This document shows, piece after piece, positions 6,443 to 14,591 of a DNA stretch of 22,182 bases (positions are counted from its first letter, which is position 1; every line of letters starts with the position of its first letter). The position numbers were made by a program, and so were the translations under genes. This stretch comes from Chloroflexota bacterium (GTDB taxonomy: Bacteria > Chloroflexota > Anaerolineae > UBA4142): the NCBI GenBank assembly GCA_023380675.1, contig JAMCRS010000155.1, positions 1 through 22,182 on the forward strand, given 5' to 3'. The notes below the pieces were generated by a model. The model had not been told where the DNA came from. It did no database searches and saw only the letters and a program-made list of their open reading frames with translations.

Positions 6443-6763
6443 TCAATGTAACTGCTCACGCTCTGGCACGGTCGTCTCAACTGTACCCTTGGCATTCCCC
6501 GTGATACGGGGCGTGTCTACGTAACCAAGGTCGGAACGGTGATGCTGCGCGACGTCTGCGCCGTGCTCCTGGCTCATCCCGCGCATCATGAAGAACATCA
6601 TCAGCGGGCACAGCAAAACGAGCGCGTAGGGCAACAAGCCTGACAACGGGCCGAGCGAGAGCCCGAGCACGCCCACGGCAACAATCAGAGCAATCGGAAC
6701 AAGACAGCATAGGACCATCAACAGCATGTGCTTGCCCATTCCGCTCGAGTGATCGTGATTCAT
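6443..6763 (-). CDS. Small His/Met-rich membrane protein, DUF2933-like
   Basis: The protein has 106 residues. The N-terminus MNHDHSSGMGKHML is followed by two hydrophobic segments (about 13-35 and 42-62), with CC at 19-20 and CPLMMFFMMRGM after the second. The C-terminal tail includes QEHGADVAQHH. Small proteins with this His/Cys/Met arrangement (DUF2933 and relatives) commonly sit beside copper ATPases and YHS proteins, which fits here. The residues are suited to soft-metal binding near the membrane, but no function is established. AAGGAGA is well placed before ATG 6763, and the YHS gene ends 30 bp upstream. Confidence 0.75.
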   Translation of the reverse strand: MNHDHSSGMGKHMLLMVLCCLVPIALIVAVGVLGLSLGPLSGLLPYALVLLCPLMMFFMMRGMSQEHGADVAQHHRSDLGYVDTPRITGNAKGTVETTVPEREQLH

Positions 6764-6793
6764 TCTTTTGTCTCTCCTTCGAAAAAGGGTGTG

Positions 6794-7042
6794 TTATTGC
6801 GCCGGACCGCGAATTACAGTGCCGGTTCTCGAGGAACCACTGTCATGCCGATCCGGTTTGCCGCGCGCCCGTATTGGTTTCGTCTCTTCTCCCATCTCGG
6901 GGTGCGCGAACTTGTCGGGTGCGCGTTCAAAATCGGTCTGGCAGCGCGGGCAGCACAGATAGTACGTGACGCCGCGGAAATCTATCGCGATGTGGGCCCG
7001 CTGGCGTTTGATACGTTTGCCGCACACGGGATCGGTCAGCAT
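6794..7042 (-). CDS. YHS-domain protein
   Basis: This encodes 82 residues. The YHS (TRASH-like) domain fills the first 50: DPVCGKRI at 4-11, then FRGVTYYLCCPRCQTDF with Cys30, Cys31 and Cys34. These Cys residues are the metal-binding set of the domain, which is found alone or attached to copper ATPases and is thought to bind or hand over metal. The C-terminal 30 residues are Arg/Lys/Gly-rich and appear disordered. A very strong GAGGAGGT precedes ATG 7042. The gene overlaps the 3' part of the upstream membrane protein frame by about 116 bp. Confidence 0.85.
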   Translation of the reverse strand: MLTDPVCGKRIKRQRAHIAIDFRGVTYYLCCPRCQTDFERAPDKFAHPEMGEETKPIRARGKPDRHDSGSSRTGTVIRGPAQ

Positions 7043-7262
7043 TTCGGTTTACCTCCTCAGGAATCTTTGGAAAGAAGCAGATGCCCCAACATGCGGCGAG
7101 TGCCATCGGAAATGTTATTGCCGCTGCGGCAAGACCGCCTTGCCATCCAAAAAATGGCAACGTGAACAAGAGAACGAACGGAACCACGCAAAACCAGATG
7201 ACGAGCGTCAGGAACATCGTCGTGTCGTGAAACCCGTTCAGCAGTCTGCGAATCCTGGGCAT
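6927..7262 (-). CDS. Small two-span membrane protein, C-terminal end uncertain
   Basis: From ATG 7262 (GGAGGAGG upstream) the ORF encodes 111 residues. The first 68 look genuine: a basic N-terminus, hydrophobic spans at about 13-33 and 38-62, and a short CFFPKIPEE end. The last 40 residues overlap the YHS gene in another frame and read as shadow. A one-base shift near 7062 would give a TGA right before the YHS ribosome site, so the real protein may be about 65-70 residues and the window may contain an indel here. I know no family name for it. Confidence 0.6.
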   Translation of the reverse strand: MPRIRRLLNGFHDTTMFLTLVIWFCVVPFVLLFTLPFFGWQGGLAAAAITFPMALAACWGICFFPKIPEEVNRNADRSRVRQTYQTPAGPHRDRFPRRHVLSVLPALPDRF

Positions 7263-7303
7263 CGTTCCTCCTCCGTCCAATGGTCGCGTCGTCTTTTAGT
7301 CAC

Positions 7304-7317
7304 TTGGCATTTGCCAA
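7304..7317 (-). promoter_or_regulatory. Palindromic operator candidate within a putative promoter
   Basis: TTGGCA-TT-TGCCAA is a perfect 14-bp palindrome about 42 bp before the ATG at 7262. On the minus strand it lies between a TTGCAT hexamer and a CTAAAA hexamer that are 17 bp apart, which suits a -35/-10 pair with an operator in the spacer. The -10 match is weak. The regulator is unknown. Confidence 0.35.
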
Positions 7318-7324
7318 TGCAACA

Positions 7325-7364
7325 ACACGACCATCCGACTACCTGACCGTCTGACTATGTGACT
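7325..7364. repeat. Five-unit period-8 tandem repeat
   Basis: On the plus strand five successive octamers end in GACC or GACT: acacgacc, atccgact, acctgacc, gtctgact, atgtgact. The array crosses the stop codon of the 71-residue membrane protein gene (TAG at 7355-7357). No protein is encoded from it beyond that last overlap. It may be a polymerase-slippage tract or a binding array. Confidence 0.5.
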
Positions 7365-7570
7365 TTGATCCGCCGTTTCACCGCAGACGTGACGAGCGGC
7401 ATCGTCACGATGAACGATAAGAGCATTACCCACGCCGAGCCGCCGAACCGCGCGACATCGGTGTAACCGCCACGCAGAGTAGCCGCAGCAAAAAATAGCA
7501 CGCTCGTGGTCACCGAGACAGCGGTGTAGATTGCCGCGCTTGCAATTCCTATTCTGCGATCAATATCCAT
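7355..7570 (-). CDS. Small two-span membrane protein of unknown function
   Basis: This encodes 71 residues with two hydrophobic spans (about 8-31 and 44-63) separated by a short polar loop (RGGYTDVARFGG), and a basic tail (KRRIKV). GGAGAAT stands about 6 nt before ATG 7570. The gene lies between the large ATPase and the YHS cluster and shares their orientation, but intergenic repeats separate it from the ATPase. I do not recognise a family; the topology and ribosome site are the main support. Confidence 0.6.
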   Translation of the reverse strand: MDIDRRIGIASAAIYTAVSVTTSVLFFAAATLRGGYTDVARFGGSAWVMLLSFIVTMPLVTSAVKRRIKVT

Positions 7571-7922
7571 ATCCGATTCTCCAACTTTGGACGAGAGGAC
7601 GAACTGGGGAGATACGAGCCAGTCCGCTTTCGCATGTCTCTCCTCGCCAAGCGGTTTCTTCGGCCTGTCCTCGGCTCCTCGGCGAGACGTGCGACCTCTC
7701 GATTGTTTTCACGCGCTCGCGTTCGCTCTCGGCTCTCCCTCCGCGAGCAACGTGTCGACCGTGACTACTCAGCGAGGAGCGTTTTCTTGCGACGAAGCAA
7801 TCTCCAAATCGGCAATGAGACGGCTTCGCTGCGCGCGCAACCCTGGCATGACTGTGGAGAACTGCGCCACAGCCACGTTTCCGCCAGGGCAAGTGCGACA
7901 CGGCTGGCAGTTACTGTCGGCC
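7571..7922. other. Intergenic region without a supported gene
   Basis: This 352-bp gap between the large ATPase and the next small gene shows no convincing coding frame on either strand. It contains the REP-like palindromic repeat listed separately and GC-rich stretches with many CTCG/CGAG steps (about 7680-7750). I see no T-tract terminator after the ATPase stop. Confidence 0.6.
7761..7852. repeat. Degenerate REP-like inverted repeat
   Basis: Two arms resemble a common environmental-bacterial intergenic repeat built on GAGATTGCTTCGTCGC and GCGAGGAGCG with a terminal TCATTGC/GCAATGA. Plus-strand 7761-7805 includes AGCGAGGAGCG and GCGACGAAGCAATCTCC; 7816-7852 is an inverted, diverged copy (GAGACGGCTTCGCTGCGCGC, ending CATGAC). 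The family comparison is from memory; the inverted arrangement is seen directly. Confidence 0.45.
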
Positions 7923-10900
7923 TTATTCTGCTGGCGCCGTTGCCAGTGCGTGCCGCGCTTGGGCGGTCTCGCGTTCACCTGTTCCACCTGAACCGCGCCG
8001 CACCGACGGAACGAACCCGCGCAGGAACAGCGTGTTCAGCGTCACCGTCAGCGAACTGATCGCCATCATAAAGCCGGCCAGTTCAGGACTCACTACGACG
8101 CGGAACGCCGGGTAGAACAAACCCGCGGCAAGCGGAATGCCGAGCGTGTTGTAGACGAATGCCCAGAACAGGTTCTGCTTCACCTTGCCCATCGTCGCCT
8201 TGCCCACTTCAATCGCGACGACGACATCGTTCAAGTCATCCTTGATGAGGATGACATGCCCTGTCTCTTTCGCGACGTCCGTCCCCGAACCAATCGCCAT
8301 CCCGACATCCGCCTGCGCAAGCGCCGGCGCGTCGTTCACGCCATCGCCGACCATTGCAACTTTCTTGCCGAGCGCCTGCAGTTTTCTCACTTCGTTCGCT
8401 TTATCTTGCGGCAGCACTTCCGCCAGCACACGGTCACCCGTGATCATCACGGTTTCGATCCCGAGTTTGTGCAGCGCGCGTATCGCGTCCGTCGAATGTT
8501 CCTTGAGCGTATCCGCGACCGCGATGAGTCCCGCCGCGCGCCGATCGACTGCGACGAACATCGCCGTCTTGCCATTTCGCTCCAAGTTCTCGGCTTGTGC
8601 CAGCAGCGCGGACAAGTCCACCCCGCGCGCCTGCATCAACTTGCGATTGCCCAACAGGACCTGGCGTCCGGCGATACCTGCCTCGACCCCGTGACCAGGA
8701 ATCGAGTTAAACGACTCGGCGTGGGCAACGTCCAAGCCGCGTTCGTTCGCGCCGCGCACGATCGCCTCGCCGAGCGGGTGTTCGCTGTTCTTTTCCGCGA
8801 GGGCGGCGAGGCGAAGGACCTCAGATGGAGCTGGCATTTCTGAAAGGGTTTGAAACCTGAAATCAGCGATCACATTGGTCACCGACGGTTCACCGTTGGT
8901 CAGCGTTCCGGTCTTGTCAAACACAATGGTCTGCAATTTGGAGACGTTCTCAATCGCCTCGGCGTTCTTGAACAGTACGCCGTGCTCCGCTGCTTTGCCG
9001 GTGCCTGCCATCATCGCGCTCGGCGTCGCGAGTCCCACGGCGCACGGGCATGAAATCACCAGCACCGTCACACTCAACAGGAGCGCGAAACCAAACACGC
9101 CAACGTCGCCGAGAGTGTACGGAGAGAACACAAACCGTGTCCCTGGATCGAAGAAGAGCTGATAGCCGGCGAAGAACCAAAAGACGAATACGGCAACTGC
9201 GAGGATATGCACACCCAGAATGAAATGCCCTGCGACCCAGTCGGCGAGCTTCTGGATCGGCGCTTTCGACGCCTGTGCATCTTCCACCAACTGGATGATT
9301 TGCGCGAGCGCGCTATCGGCACCGACTTTCGTCGCCACGAACTTAAATGCGCCCGTCTTGTTCATCGTCCCACCGATGACATTGTCGCCGACCTTTTTCT
9401 CGACGGGCAGCGACTCACCCGTGAGCATGGATTCGTCCACCGCGCTGTAGCCCTCCTTAACGACGCCATCCACCGGCACGCGCTCGCCCGGACGCACCAG
9501 CACGATGTCTTCAGCGATGACTGCGTCCGCGGGAATTTCGATTTCGTTGCCATCGCGAATCACGCGCGCAATTTTCGGTTGCAGACTCATCAACTTGCGA
9601 ATCGCCTCCGATGTTCGCCCGCGCGTCAACGCTTCGAGGAATCGCCCGAGGATGATGAACCAAGTCAACAGCGCCGCAGACTCGAAGAACGTCGCCCCCT
9701 TACCGCCAAAGCCCGCGTCAGGGAAAAGCGTGTTGATGACCGCGATGCCATACGCCGCGCCAATGCCCGTCGCATAGAGCAGATTCATGTCGGTGACGCC
9801 ATGGCGCAGTCCGCGGAAACTATTGACAAAAAACTGTCGCCCCGGTCCGAACACGATGGGCGTGGTAAGCAAGCCGAGAAACCATTTTTCGCCAAGCAGT
9901 CCAGGGATCCACTGCATCCAGCTTGCGGGCAGCATATCGCGGAACGTGCCGAGCATGATGATGAGCGCGATCGGCGTCGCAATAGCGAGATAAGTTCCCT
10001 GTCGCCGAATTTCCTTTTGCCGCATCTCCCGTTCGCGATCCATCGCCGAGACCTGGTCGTTTTTCTGTTCGGCCTCGTAGCCGACCGCGTGAATCGCGGT
10101 TTTCATTTGCGCGACCGTCACGAGGGTTGGCACGTACTCGACCTTGGTGGTGTTCAGTGCGAGGTTGACGGTCGCTTTCGTCACGCCGTCGAGTTCGTTC
10201 AGCGCGCCTTCGACGTGCGCAACGCAGCTCGCGCACGTCATCCCCGTGACATTGAGAGTGACGCTCGCGCTGCCGACTTCGTAGCCGACATCCGCGACTG
10301 CCGCGAACATCTGCGCGGGCGAGACGCGTTCTGGGTCGTACTCCACATTCGCCTTTGCCGCGCCGAGATTTACAACCGCTTTCTCGACGCCGCTCAGATT
10401 ATTCAACTTTCCCTGTTTTTCCTTCCCTCCGTGACACGCTGGCGCAGTTTCTGTTGCCGCCGTTGCCACACCTGCACTTGCGGTAACCGCAGGTGCAAGT
10501 GTCGCATCCAAATGCGCCTTCGATTTGCGAATCGTCCGCAGGGTGACGACAACGCCAATCGCGTTTATCACCAAGCCGAGAGCGATGAACGCATATTTCC
10601 ATTCGGTGAAGAATCCAATCGCGCCGGACAGTCCGCCGGCGCCCGTCAAACCGACCAGCGGCGCGATGTCGGTGAGATGATGCGCGCAGCACGCGATCAT
10701 GCCGAGCGTGGACGTGCCGGTGCCCGTTCCAGCCACACCTGCACTTGCGTTAACCGCAGGTGCAAGTGTCGCCGTTGCCCCGGCGGCTTGCGCGGCGTGA
10801 ATAATGACGCGCAGATAGGTGTACAATCCGATCTGGGTGCCGAACCCCAACGCAACCAGCCCAACCCACAGCCAATCCTGAGCCGCCTGTTGCATCGCGT

Positions 10901-11048
10901 GAGAGAAATCTTGGAACACGGTCAGGATGAGGATGTACACCCCGAGCATCGCCAGCGCCGCGATCATTCCTGCGACAATCGGAACGACGAACAGTTTGAC
11001 GTCCCGTGTTGCGGGTCGTGCAGGGATTGAGACTCGCCGCATGCTCAT
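7923..11048 (-). CDS. Large copper-type P1B ATPase with an extra N-terminal membrane domain and internal lesions
   Basis: The protein has 1041 residues, longer than usual copper ATPases (about 750-900). Residues 1-175 are a four-span domain with a CCAHH motif (120-124). A first HMA domain (about 213-258) begins directly at its second half and lacks the GMTCxxC loop. A second HMA is complete (GMTCASC, 269-275). The catalytic core has TGES (543-546), the membrane site SCPC (666-669), phosphorylation DKTGT (711-715), SEHPLG (755-760), TGD (870-872) and GDGVND (901-906). About 15 residues that normally follow TGD (xxRTAxxIA region) are missing. Two in-frame copies of a palindromic repeat encode TLAPAVxASAGVA at about 94-106 and 183-195. 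Copper export is the likely ancestral role and present activity is uncertain. ATG 11048 overlaps the methyltransferase stop (ATGA), so the two are coupled. Confidence 0.85.
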   Translation of the reverse strand: MSMRRVSIPARPATRDVKLFVVPIVAGMIAALAMLGVYILILTVFQDFSHAMQQAAQDWLWVGLVALGFGTQIGLYTYLRVIIHAAQAAGATATLAPAVNASAGVAGTGTGTSTLGMIACCAHHLTDIAPLVGLTGAGGLSGAIGFFTEWKYAFIALGLVINAIGVVVTLRTIRKSKAHLDATLAPAVTASAGVATAATETAPACHGGKEKQGKLNNLSGVEKAVVNLGAAKANVEYDPERVSPAQMFAAVADVGYEVGSASVTLNVTGMTCASCVAHVEGALNELDGVTKATVNLALNTTKVEYVPTLVTVAQMKTAIHAVGYEAEQKNDQVSAMDREREMRQKEIRRQGTYLAIATPIALIIMLGTFRDMLPASWMQWIPGLLGEKWFLGLLTTPIVFGPGRQFFVNSFRGLRHGVTDMNLLYATGIGAAYGIAVINTLFPDAGFGGKGATFFESAALLTWFIILGRFLEALTRGRTSEAIRKLMSLQPKIARVIRDGNEIEIPADAVIAEDIVLVRPGERVPVDGVVKEGYSAVDESMLTGESLPVEKKVGDNVIGGTMNKTGAFKFVATKVGADSALAQIIQLVEDAQASKAPIQKLADWVAGHFILGVHILAVAVFVFWFFAGYQLFFDPGTRFVFSPYTLGDVGVFGFALLLSVTVLVISCPCAVGLATPSAMMAGTGKAAEHGVLFKNAEAIENVSKLQTIVFDKTGTLTNGEPSVTNVIADFRFQTLSEMPAPSEVLRLAALAEKNSEHPLGEAIVRGANERGLDVAHAESFNSIPGHGVEAGIAGRQVLLGNRKLMQARGVDLSALLAQAENLERNGKTAMFVAVDRRAAGLIAVADTLKEHSTDAIRALHKLGIETVMITGDRVLAEVLPQDKANEVRKLQALGKKVAMVGDGVNDAPALAQADVGMAIGSGTDVAKETGHVILIKDDLNDVVVAIEVGKATMGKVKQNLFWAFVYNTLGIPLAAGLFYPAFRVVVSPELAGFMMAISSLTVTLNTLFLRGFVPSVRRGSGGTGERETAQARHALATAPAE
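10465..10505. repeat. Palindromic protein-coding insertion repeat, copy 1
   Basis: This 41-bp unit differs from copy 2 at one base only. Its arms CACCTGCACTTGCG and CGCAGGTGCAAGTG can pair with one mismatch and one G-T pair around a 5-nt loop. On the minus strand it is read in frame as [13 protein letters not shown] within the large ATPase, between the four-span domain and the broken HMA domain. Confidence 0.75.
10732..10772. repeat. Palindromic protein-coding insertion repeat, copy 2
   Basis: Same 41-bp unit as at 10465-10505, with T for G at the loop edge. It is read in frame as [13 protein letters not shown] in the loop between the second and third membrane spans of the ATPase N-terminal domain. 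Near identity of the two copies, in a gene otherwise without internal repeats, points to recent mobilisation or gene conversion. Confidence 0.75.
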
Positions 11049-11722
11049 GATTCGGCCTCCGACACAGACGCCGGCGCAGGCCGTTCGCGCAGCGATCTTA
11101 AGGAAGGGATGAACGCCGGAGTCTGCTCGCGGTAGGAGACGTATCGATCGCCGAACTTTTCAGTCACCTCACGTTCCTCGCGGCGCGCCAAGCGCACGTA
11201 GGTGATGAAAAGGATCGGCGCCAGGATCCACGATAAAAGGGCCGGCCACTGAATGAGGAGCGAGACGATCAACAAGAACAGCGCACTGTACTGCGGGTGA
11301 CGCACCTGTCGATAGAGCCCATCGGTCACCAGGTCACCTTTGGCGCGGTGAATTTGACTGAATGCTTTGGCCATCAAGACCAGCGCGATGAAGAACATGA
11401 GGCTCGTCACGGCATCCACGGCTAGTTCAACCGCCGGCGAACCCCCCGCGAGAACTACCAACAGATGTCCATTGAGATGGGAGAACGGTTCGGCGACCGG
11501 ATACGCACGGCCGAGCCAATTCGACAAAAGATAGATCGTGAGCGGAAAACCGTACATCTCGGTGAATAGCGCGACGACCCACGCGGCGAAGACGCCCATC
11601 GAGCGCCACTCCACGCGGCGCCTGGGCGCGAGATAAGTCAGCGCAAAGATCAGCACGAAGCCGACGTTGAATGCGACGATCCACCACAAGCCGTAGGCAT
11701 ATTCGTTCGACGAGGCATGCAT
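11045..11722 (-). CDS. ICMT/PEMT-like membrane methyltransferase
   Basis: This encodes 225 residues with about five membrane spans. The C-terminal half has the isoprenylcysteine-methyltransferase-like signature: [15 protein letters not shown] (about 145-159), then [25 protein letters not shown] (about 187-211), which in this superfamily forms the S-adenosylmethionine pocket. The substrate in bacteria is unknown; prenyl transfer targets are absent in most. AGGAGTTG precedes ATG 11722, and the stop overlaps the ATG of the large ATPase, so the pair is probably one transcript. Such genes are often found beside copper and heavy-metal ATPases, but the reason is not known. Confidence 0.8.
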   Translation of the reverse strand: MHASSNEYAYGLWWIVAFNVGFVLIFALTYLAPRRRVEWRSMGVFAAWVVALFTEMYGFPLTIYLLSNWLGRAYPVAEPFSHLNGHLLVVLAGGSPAVELAVDAVTSLMFFIALVLMAKAFSQIHRAKGDLVTDGLYRQVRHPQYSALFLLIVSLLIQWPALLSWILAPILFITYVRLARREEREVTEKFGDRYVSYREQTPAFIPSLRSLRERPAPASVSEAES

Positions 11723-11727
11723 CGTTC

Positions 11728-11775
11728 AACTCCTGTTGTGCAAACATTCTAAAGGGAATCCCTTCTCTACACCAC
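11728..11775 (-). promoter_or_regulatory. Putative promoter with palindromic operator upstream of the methyltransferase-ATPase pair
   Basis: A 13-bp palindrome AAGGGA-A-TCCCTT (11752-11764) lies just upstream of a TAGAAT hexamer (minus strand, about 11747-11752) that could be a -10 box, about 25 bp before ATG 11722. No good -35 box is visible. G-tract palindromes of this kind are used by CsoR-type repressors, so copper control is a possibility. Confidence 0.35.
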
Positions 11776-12012
11776 TGCCGTTAGCCCAGTTTTCGAGCGG
11801 GCAGCTCGGCGTCTTTCCAAATACGCCATTCGGCGCGGTCGCGCGCTCGGGGTCAACGTCGAGTGTGATACAACCCCGCGCAGACTCACGGAACGGGTGA
11901 CGGGTTGCGAGACGGACCGGTCATCTCCCCGCCACCCGTCATCCACCATCCGAGTACGCCTCCAGCGAAGACGTTCGGCTGCTGATGGCGCCAGGTAATC
12001 CGCTGCCGATAA

Positions 12013-12585
12013 TCACTCATTGGATCGAAGTGAACCGGAAGCCAAGCCTCCCCACCGGCCTAGAAGCGGAGTCAACCGCCGATCTAACCCAAGGTAAAGA
12101 CCTGAGGAGGTCAGAAACAAGCCTGCGAAGACGAGCACGTAGATAACCGCGGAGCCAATGTCGGTTGATCCTGGCGCGTAAGGACCGCCAAAGCCTTCGG
12201 CTGTCGACCAAATCACCAGCGACAGCAGAATACCGCCCAGATAGGTGAGGTTGCTAAAGAGGCCGAAGATCAAGCCCACGGCGATGGCGGTCTCGCCAAG
12301 GGCCACCAGGTATGCCAGGGCGCGCGGATTGACGTTGACAATGTTAATCCACAGGTTGATCCACGCCTGAACCACGGCCGGCTGTCCATCGAGTGCACCG
12401 GTAAGAAAGTCCGTGAACTTGCCGATGAACTCGGGTTGCCACTTGAACCAGGCGTCGATCAACCAAATGATCCCGAAAACAATGCGCAGAAGGCCCAGCC
12501 CGTTTAGCCGCCACGCGTCTTGCGCGATGACGCCAGACGGAGTGCGCGCCGGTGCGCCCGTCAGAGCAACTGCATGTGTTGTCAT
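12013..12585 (-). CDS. DoxX/DoxD-like integral membrane protein
   Basis: The protein has 190 residues with four to five hydrophobic spans. The core LGLLRIVFGIIWLIDAWFKWQPEF (about 28-51), a long loop with FLTGALDGQPAVVQAWIN, and ETAIAVGLIFGLFSNLTYLGG are characteristic of the DoxX superfamily, specifically the DoxD-like branch related to thiosulfate:quinone oxidoreductase small subunits. Many members have no known reaction. The start is ATG 12585, with AAAGGGGA 7 nt upstream, preferred over an in-frame ATG at 12615. It appears monocistronic; about 290 bp with no gene follow before the methyltransferase. Confidence 0.8.
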   Translation of the reverse strand: MTTHAVALTGAPARTPSGVIAQDAWRLNGLGLLRIVFGIIWLIDAWFKWQPEFIGKFTDFLTGALDGQPAVVQAWINLWINIVNVNPRALAYLVALGETAIAVGLIFGLFSNLTYLGGILLSLVIWSTAEGFGGPYAPGSTDIGSAVIYVLVFAGLFLTSSGLYLGLDRRLTPLLGRWGGLASGSLRSNE

Positions 12586-12669
12586 TTCAAATCCCCTTTC
12601 TTGGCTTGAGCCCACACCGTACGAGCCGGGTTCGACTCAATTCGTAATCGATTGAATTCTGCGTTCATC

Positions 12670-12891
12670 CTAGCACGGCTTCGATTGGCTGCCCAGCGCC
12701 ATAACGCCCGTTGACCACGGGTATGGTTTCCAGCGTTGCATTCGTTCTAAGGGATGGGCATCCGACAGGTAAATTGGCGCGGTCAGGCGCGCGCCGATCA
12801 GGACGACCGCGAACGGCAAGATCAACCAGAGCAGAATCTGAGTGCGCGTATCACGAAACAGCGTGTTCGCTCGTCTGCATTCTGCGGTCAA
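12670..12891 (-). CDS. Possible small single-span membrane protein
   Basis: A 73-residue frame starts at TTG 12891 and ends at TAG 12670-12672. It has a basic N-terminus with one Cys, one clear hydrophobic span (ILLWLILPFAVVLIGARL, about 19-36) and a polar tail (APIYLSDAHPLERMQRW) ending in Cys. The ribosome site is weak and the start uncertain. It lies in the same direction as, and 30 bp after, the response regulator gene. No family recognised. Confidence 0.4.
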   Translation of the reverse strand: MTAECRRANTLFRDTRTQILLWLILPFAVVLIGARLTAPIYLSDAHPLERMQRWKPYPWSTGVMALGSQSKPC

Positions 12892-12920
12892 TCAACCAAC
12901 AATGACCGGCAAGACGCGGG

Positions 12921-13586
12921 CTAGCACAGGTCAATCCATTTGTTGCGAACCGCGAAAAGAACTGCTTCGGTGCGGGTCGCGACCTGCAATTTCGAATAGA
13001 CATTGGCCAGATGTCCTTGCACTGTGCGATCGCTGATCACAAGCGCGACTCCGATTTGTTTATTGCCCATCCCCTTCGCTACGAGCTGCAGCACCTGCAG
13101 TTCCCGATCGGTGAGCGGTTCGACGTCCTCGTCGGCGTGAGCCTTATCCGAAATGCGCTGCACCAATTTCTTGATGACGGCGGGCGACAACTTCGTTTCA
13201 CCTGCGGCGATCGCGTGCACCGCATGGATCAGGTCGTCGGAGCTCGCGGTTTTGAGGAGATACCCGCAGGCACCCGCCCTCAAGGCATCGAGGATGTACG
13301 GCTCGTCCTCGTACGCGGTCAGTATCAGCACGCGTGTGTCTGGAATTTGCTCTTTCACACGGCGTGTAGCGGCCAGCCCATTCAGGCGCGGCATTTGAAT
13401 GTCGAACACGGCGACGTCCGGTAGTTCACGCGCGACCAGCTCCACCGCCTCCGCGCCGTCGCTTGCTTCGCCGACGACGCGGATCGCCGAGTCTTGCTCC
13501 AGGAATTCTCGTATGCCCTTGCGCACCACGGCGTGGTCGTCGGCAAGAACGACGCGGACCTGCCCGGTTGATTTCGTTTCAGTCAC
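12921..13586 (-). CDS. NarL/FixJ-family response regulator
   Basis: This encodes 221 residues from GTG 13586, which has AGGA about 9 nt upstream; an ATG at 13616 would add ten residues. The receiver domain shows the acidic pair LADDH, the phospho-acceptor Asp in VAVFDIQMP, Thr in LILTAYED and Lys in GYLLKTAS. The C-terminal LuxR-type helix-turn-helix is LTDRELQVLQLVAKGMGNKQIGVALVISDRTVQGHLANVYSKLQV. It will bind DNA once phosphorylated by a histidine kinase, but no kinase gene is adjacent: 13617-13749 upstream has no recognisable coding. Regulation of the neighbouring metal genes is possible but not shown. Confidence 0.92.
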   Translation of the reverse strand: MTETKSTGQVRVVLADDHAVVRKGIREFLEQDSAIRVVGEASDGAEAVELVARELPDVAVFDIQMPRLNGLAATRRVKEQIPDTRVLILTAYEDEPYILDALRAGACGYLLKTASSDDLIHAVHAIAAGETKLSPAVIKKLVQRISDKAHADEDVEPLTDRELQVLQLVAKGMGNKQIGVALVISDRTVQGHLANVYSKLQVATRTEAVLFAVRNKWIDLC

Positions 13587-13749
13587 TCTGCCATCCTCGC
13601 TTGCCCACGGCCGCATCGTTTCGTTTCACGGATCTGCCGCGTCCCGGTGTCGAGTTGCCGCCACGCTTGCCGCGACGGCGGCAATTGTCTTGTCCCAGCC
13701 GAGCACCCGCCCACGCTGACAGTGCAGTCGCACGCGGTTCCGGTTCGAA

Positions 13750-14589
13750 CTAAACCGTCGCTAGAATCAGGATGCCCATCACAGTGACGCCGCTGCCCAG
13801 CGCCAACCGCACCCACTCTTTGTGATGCAGGTTCCAGTGCGCGAGTTTGTTCAGCGTTGGTCGAGCGGAAGCCGCGACGAGCAGCGCGACCAGTGGCAGG
13901 ATGAACAGCAGATTGTAAAGCACGAGATAGGCATATCCGACCAGCGCAGTCGTCTGCATCGAAAGGAGCGCCAAGACCGCAAGATACACGGCGCCGCTGC
14001 ACGGCACCGTGCATAGTCCGATCAAGAATCCCCCCAAGATCAGTGCCGGGATCGTCATTCGGCGAGCCGCGTCGGCCGTCCACCGGCCCACGATTTCGGG
14101 CGCGGCGAGTCGCGGACCCACTCCCGGCATAAAGAAATCCTTGAGCATCCACAAGCCCAGGCCGATCGCCAAGAGCGCGCCGACGCGGGCCGGCGCGTGA
14201 TAGCGCGAAAAGAGCGCACTCGTCGCGAGCAAGCCGACCCCCAGGCCGAGGTACGTCAGGAACACCGCGGCGATGTAGATCGAGCCCATGCCGACGATGC
14301 GCGCCCGCGCGACGCTGATCTCCCGGGAGGTGCTTGCTTGCAGGGTCGCCAGCATCGCAGTGACAAACAGGATCAGCACCGTGAACGCACACGGATTGAT
14401 GCCATCGATCAATCCGCCGACGATGACCGTGCCGAGCGTGACGGTAGGAAGATATGCTTCCATCCCTACCGTCGGAGCATGCGGATGGATAAACCCAAAG
14501 TAGACTGCAATGGCCATCGCGGCCAGGATGGCCGCGGAAACGACAAGGATGTTCCGGACGCTAGAGCGGCTATACGACCGGGTGACCAT
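13750..14589 (-). CDS. CcdA/DsbD-like transmembrane thiol-electron transporter
   Basis: This encodes 279 residues with about six to seven membrane spans. Two Cys-containing helices are diagnostic: INPCAFTVLILF (after about 65 residues) and LCTVPCSGAVYLAVLALLS. The Cys pair in these helices moves reducing equivalents from cytoplasmic thioredoxin to thiol proteins outside. The natural partner in this window would be the TlpA-like thioredoxin at 4216-4770 or the Cys-rich exported proteins. ATG 14589 follows the TAG of the cupredoxin gene by 2 bp, with GAGG overlapping that stop, so the two are co-translated. Confidence 0.88.
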   Translation of the reverse strand: MVTRSYSRSSVRNILVVSAAILAAMAIAVYFGFIHPHAPTVGMEAYLPTVTLGTVIVGGLIDGINPCAFTVLILFVTAMLATLQASTSREISVARARIVGMGSIYIAAVFLTYLGLGVGLLATSALFSRYHAPARVGALLAIGLGLWMLKDFFMPGVGPRLAAPEIVGRWTADAARRMTIPALILGGFLIGLCTVPCSGAVYLAVLALLSMQTTALVGYAYLVLYNLLFILPLVALLVAASARPTLNKLAHWNLHHKEWVRLALGSGVTVMGILILATV

Positions 14590-14591
14590 CT

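Noticed and set aside
6395..6445. UGA readthrough from the DUF2933-like gene into the following open frame
   Set aside because: The two share a frame, but the residues after the stop are unremarkable and no hairpin of SECIS type was seen; the gene's end looks natural.
9207..11030. Plus-strand open frame of 607 codons opposite the large ATPase
   Set aside because: It is antisense to a gene with many conserved motifs and has an Arg/His-rich composition typical of shadows in GC-rich DNA.
11770..11949. Minus-strand 60-codon frame between the methyltransferase and DoxX genes
   Set aside because: Low-complexity Arg/Ser/Thr sequence, no ribosome site and no domain; the gap of about 290 bp appears non-coding.
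13583..14392. Minus-strand 269-codon frame overlapping the CcdA-like gene
   Set aside because: The other frame encodes the CcdA motifs; this one is Arg-rich shadow with no domain.
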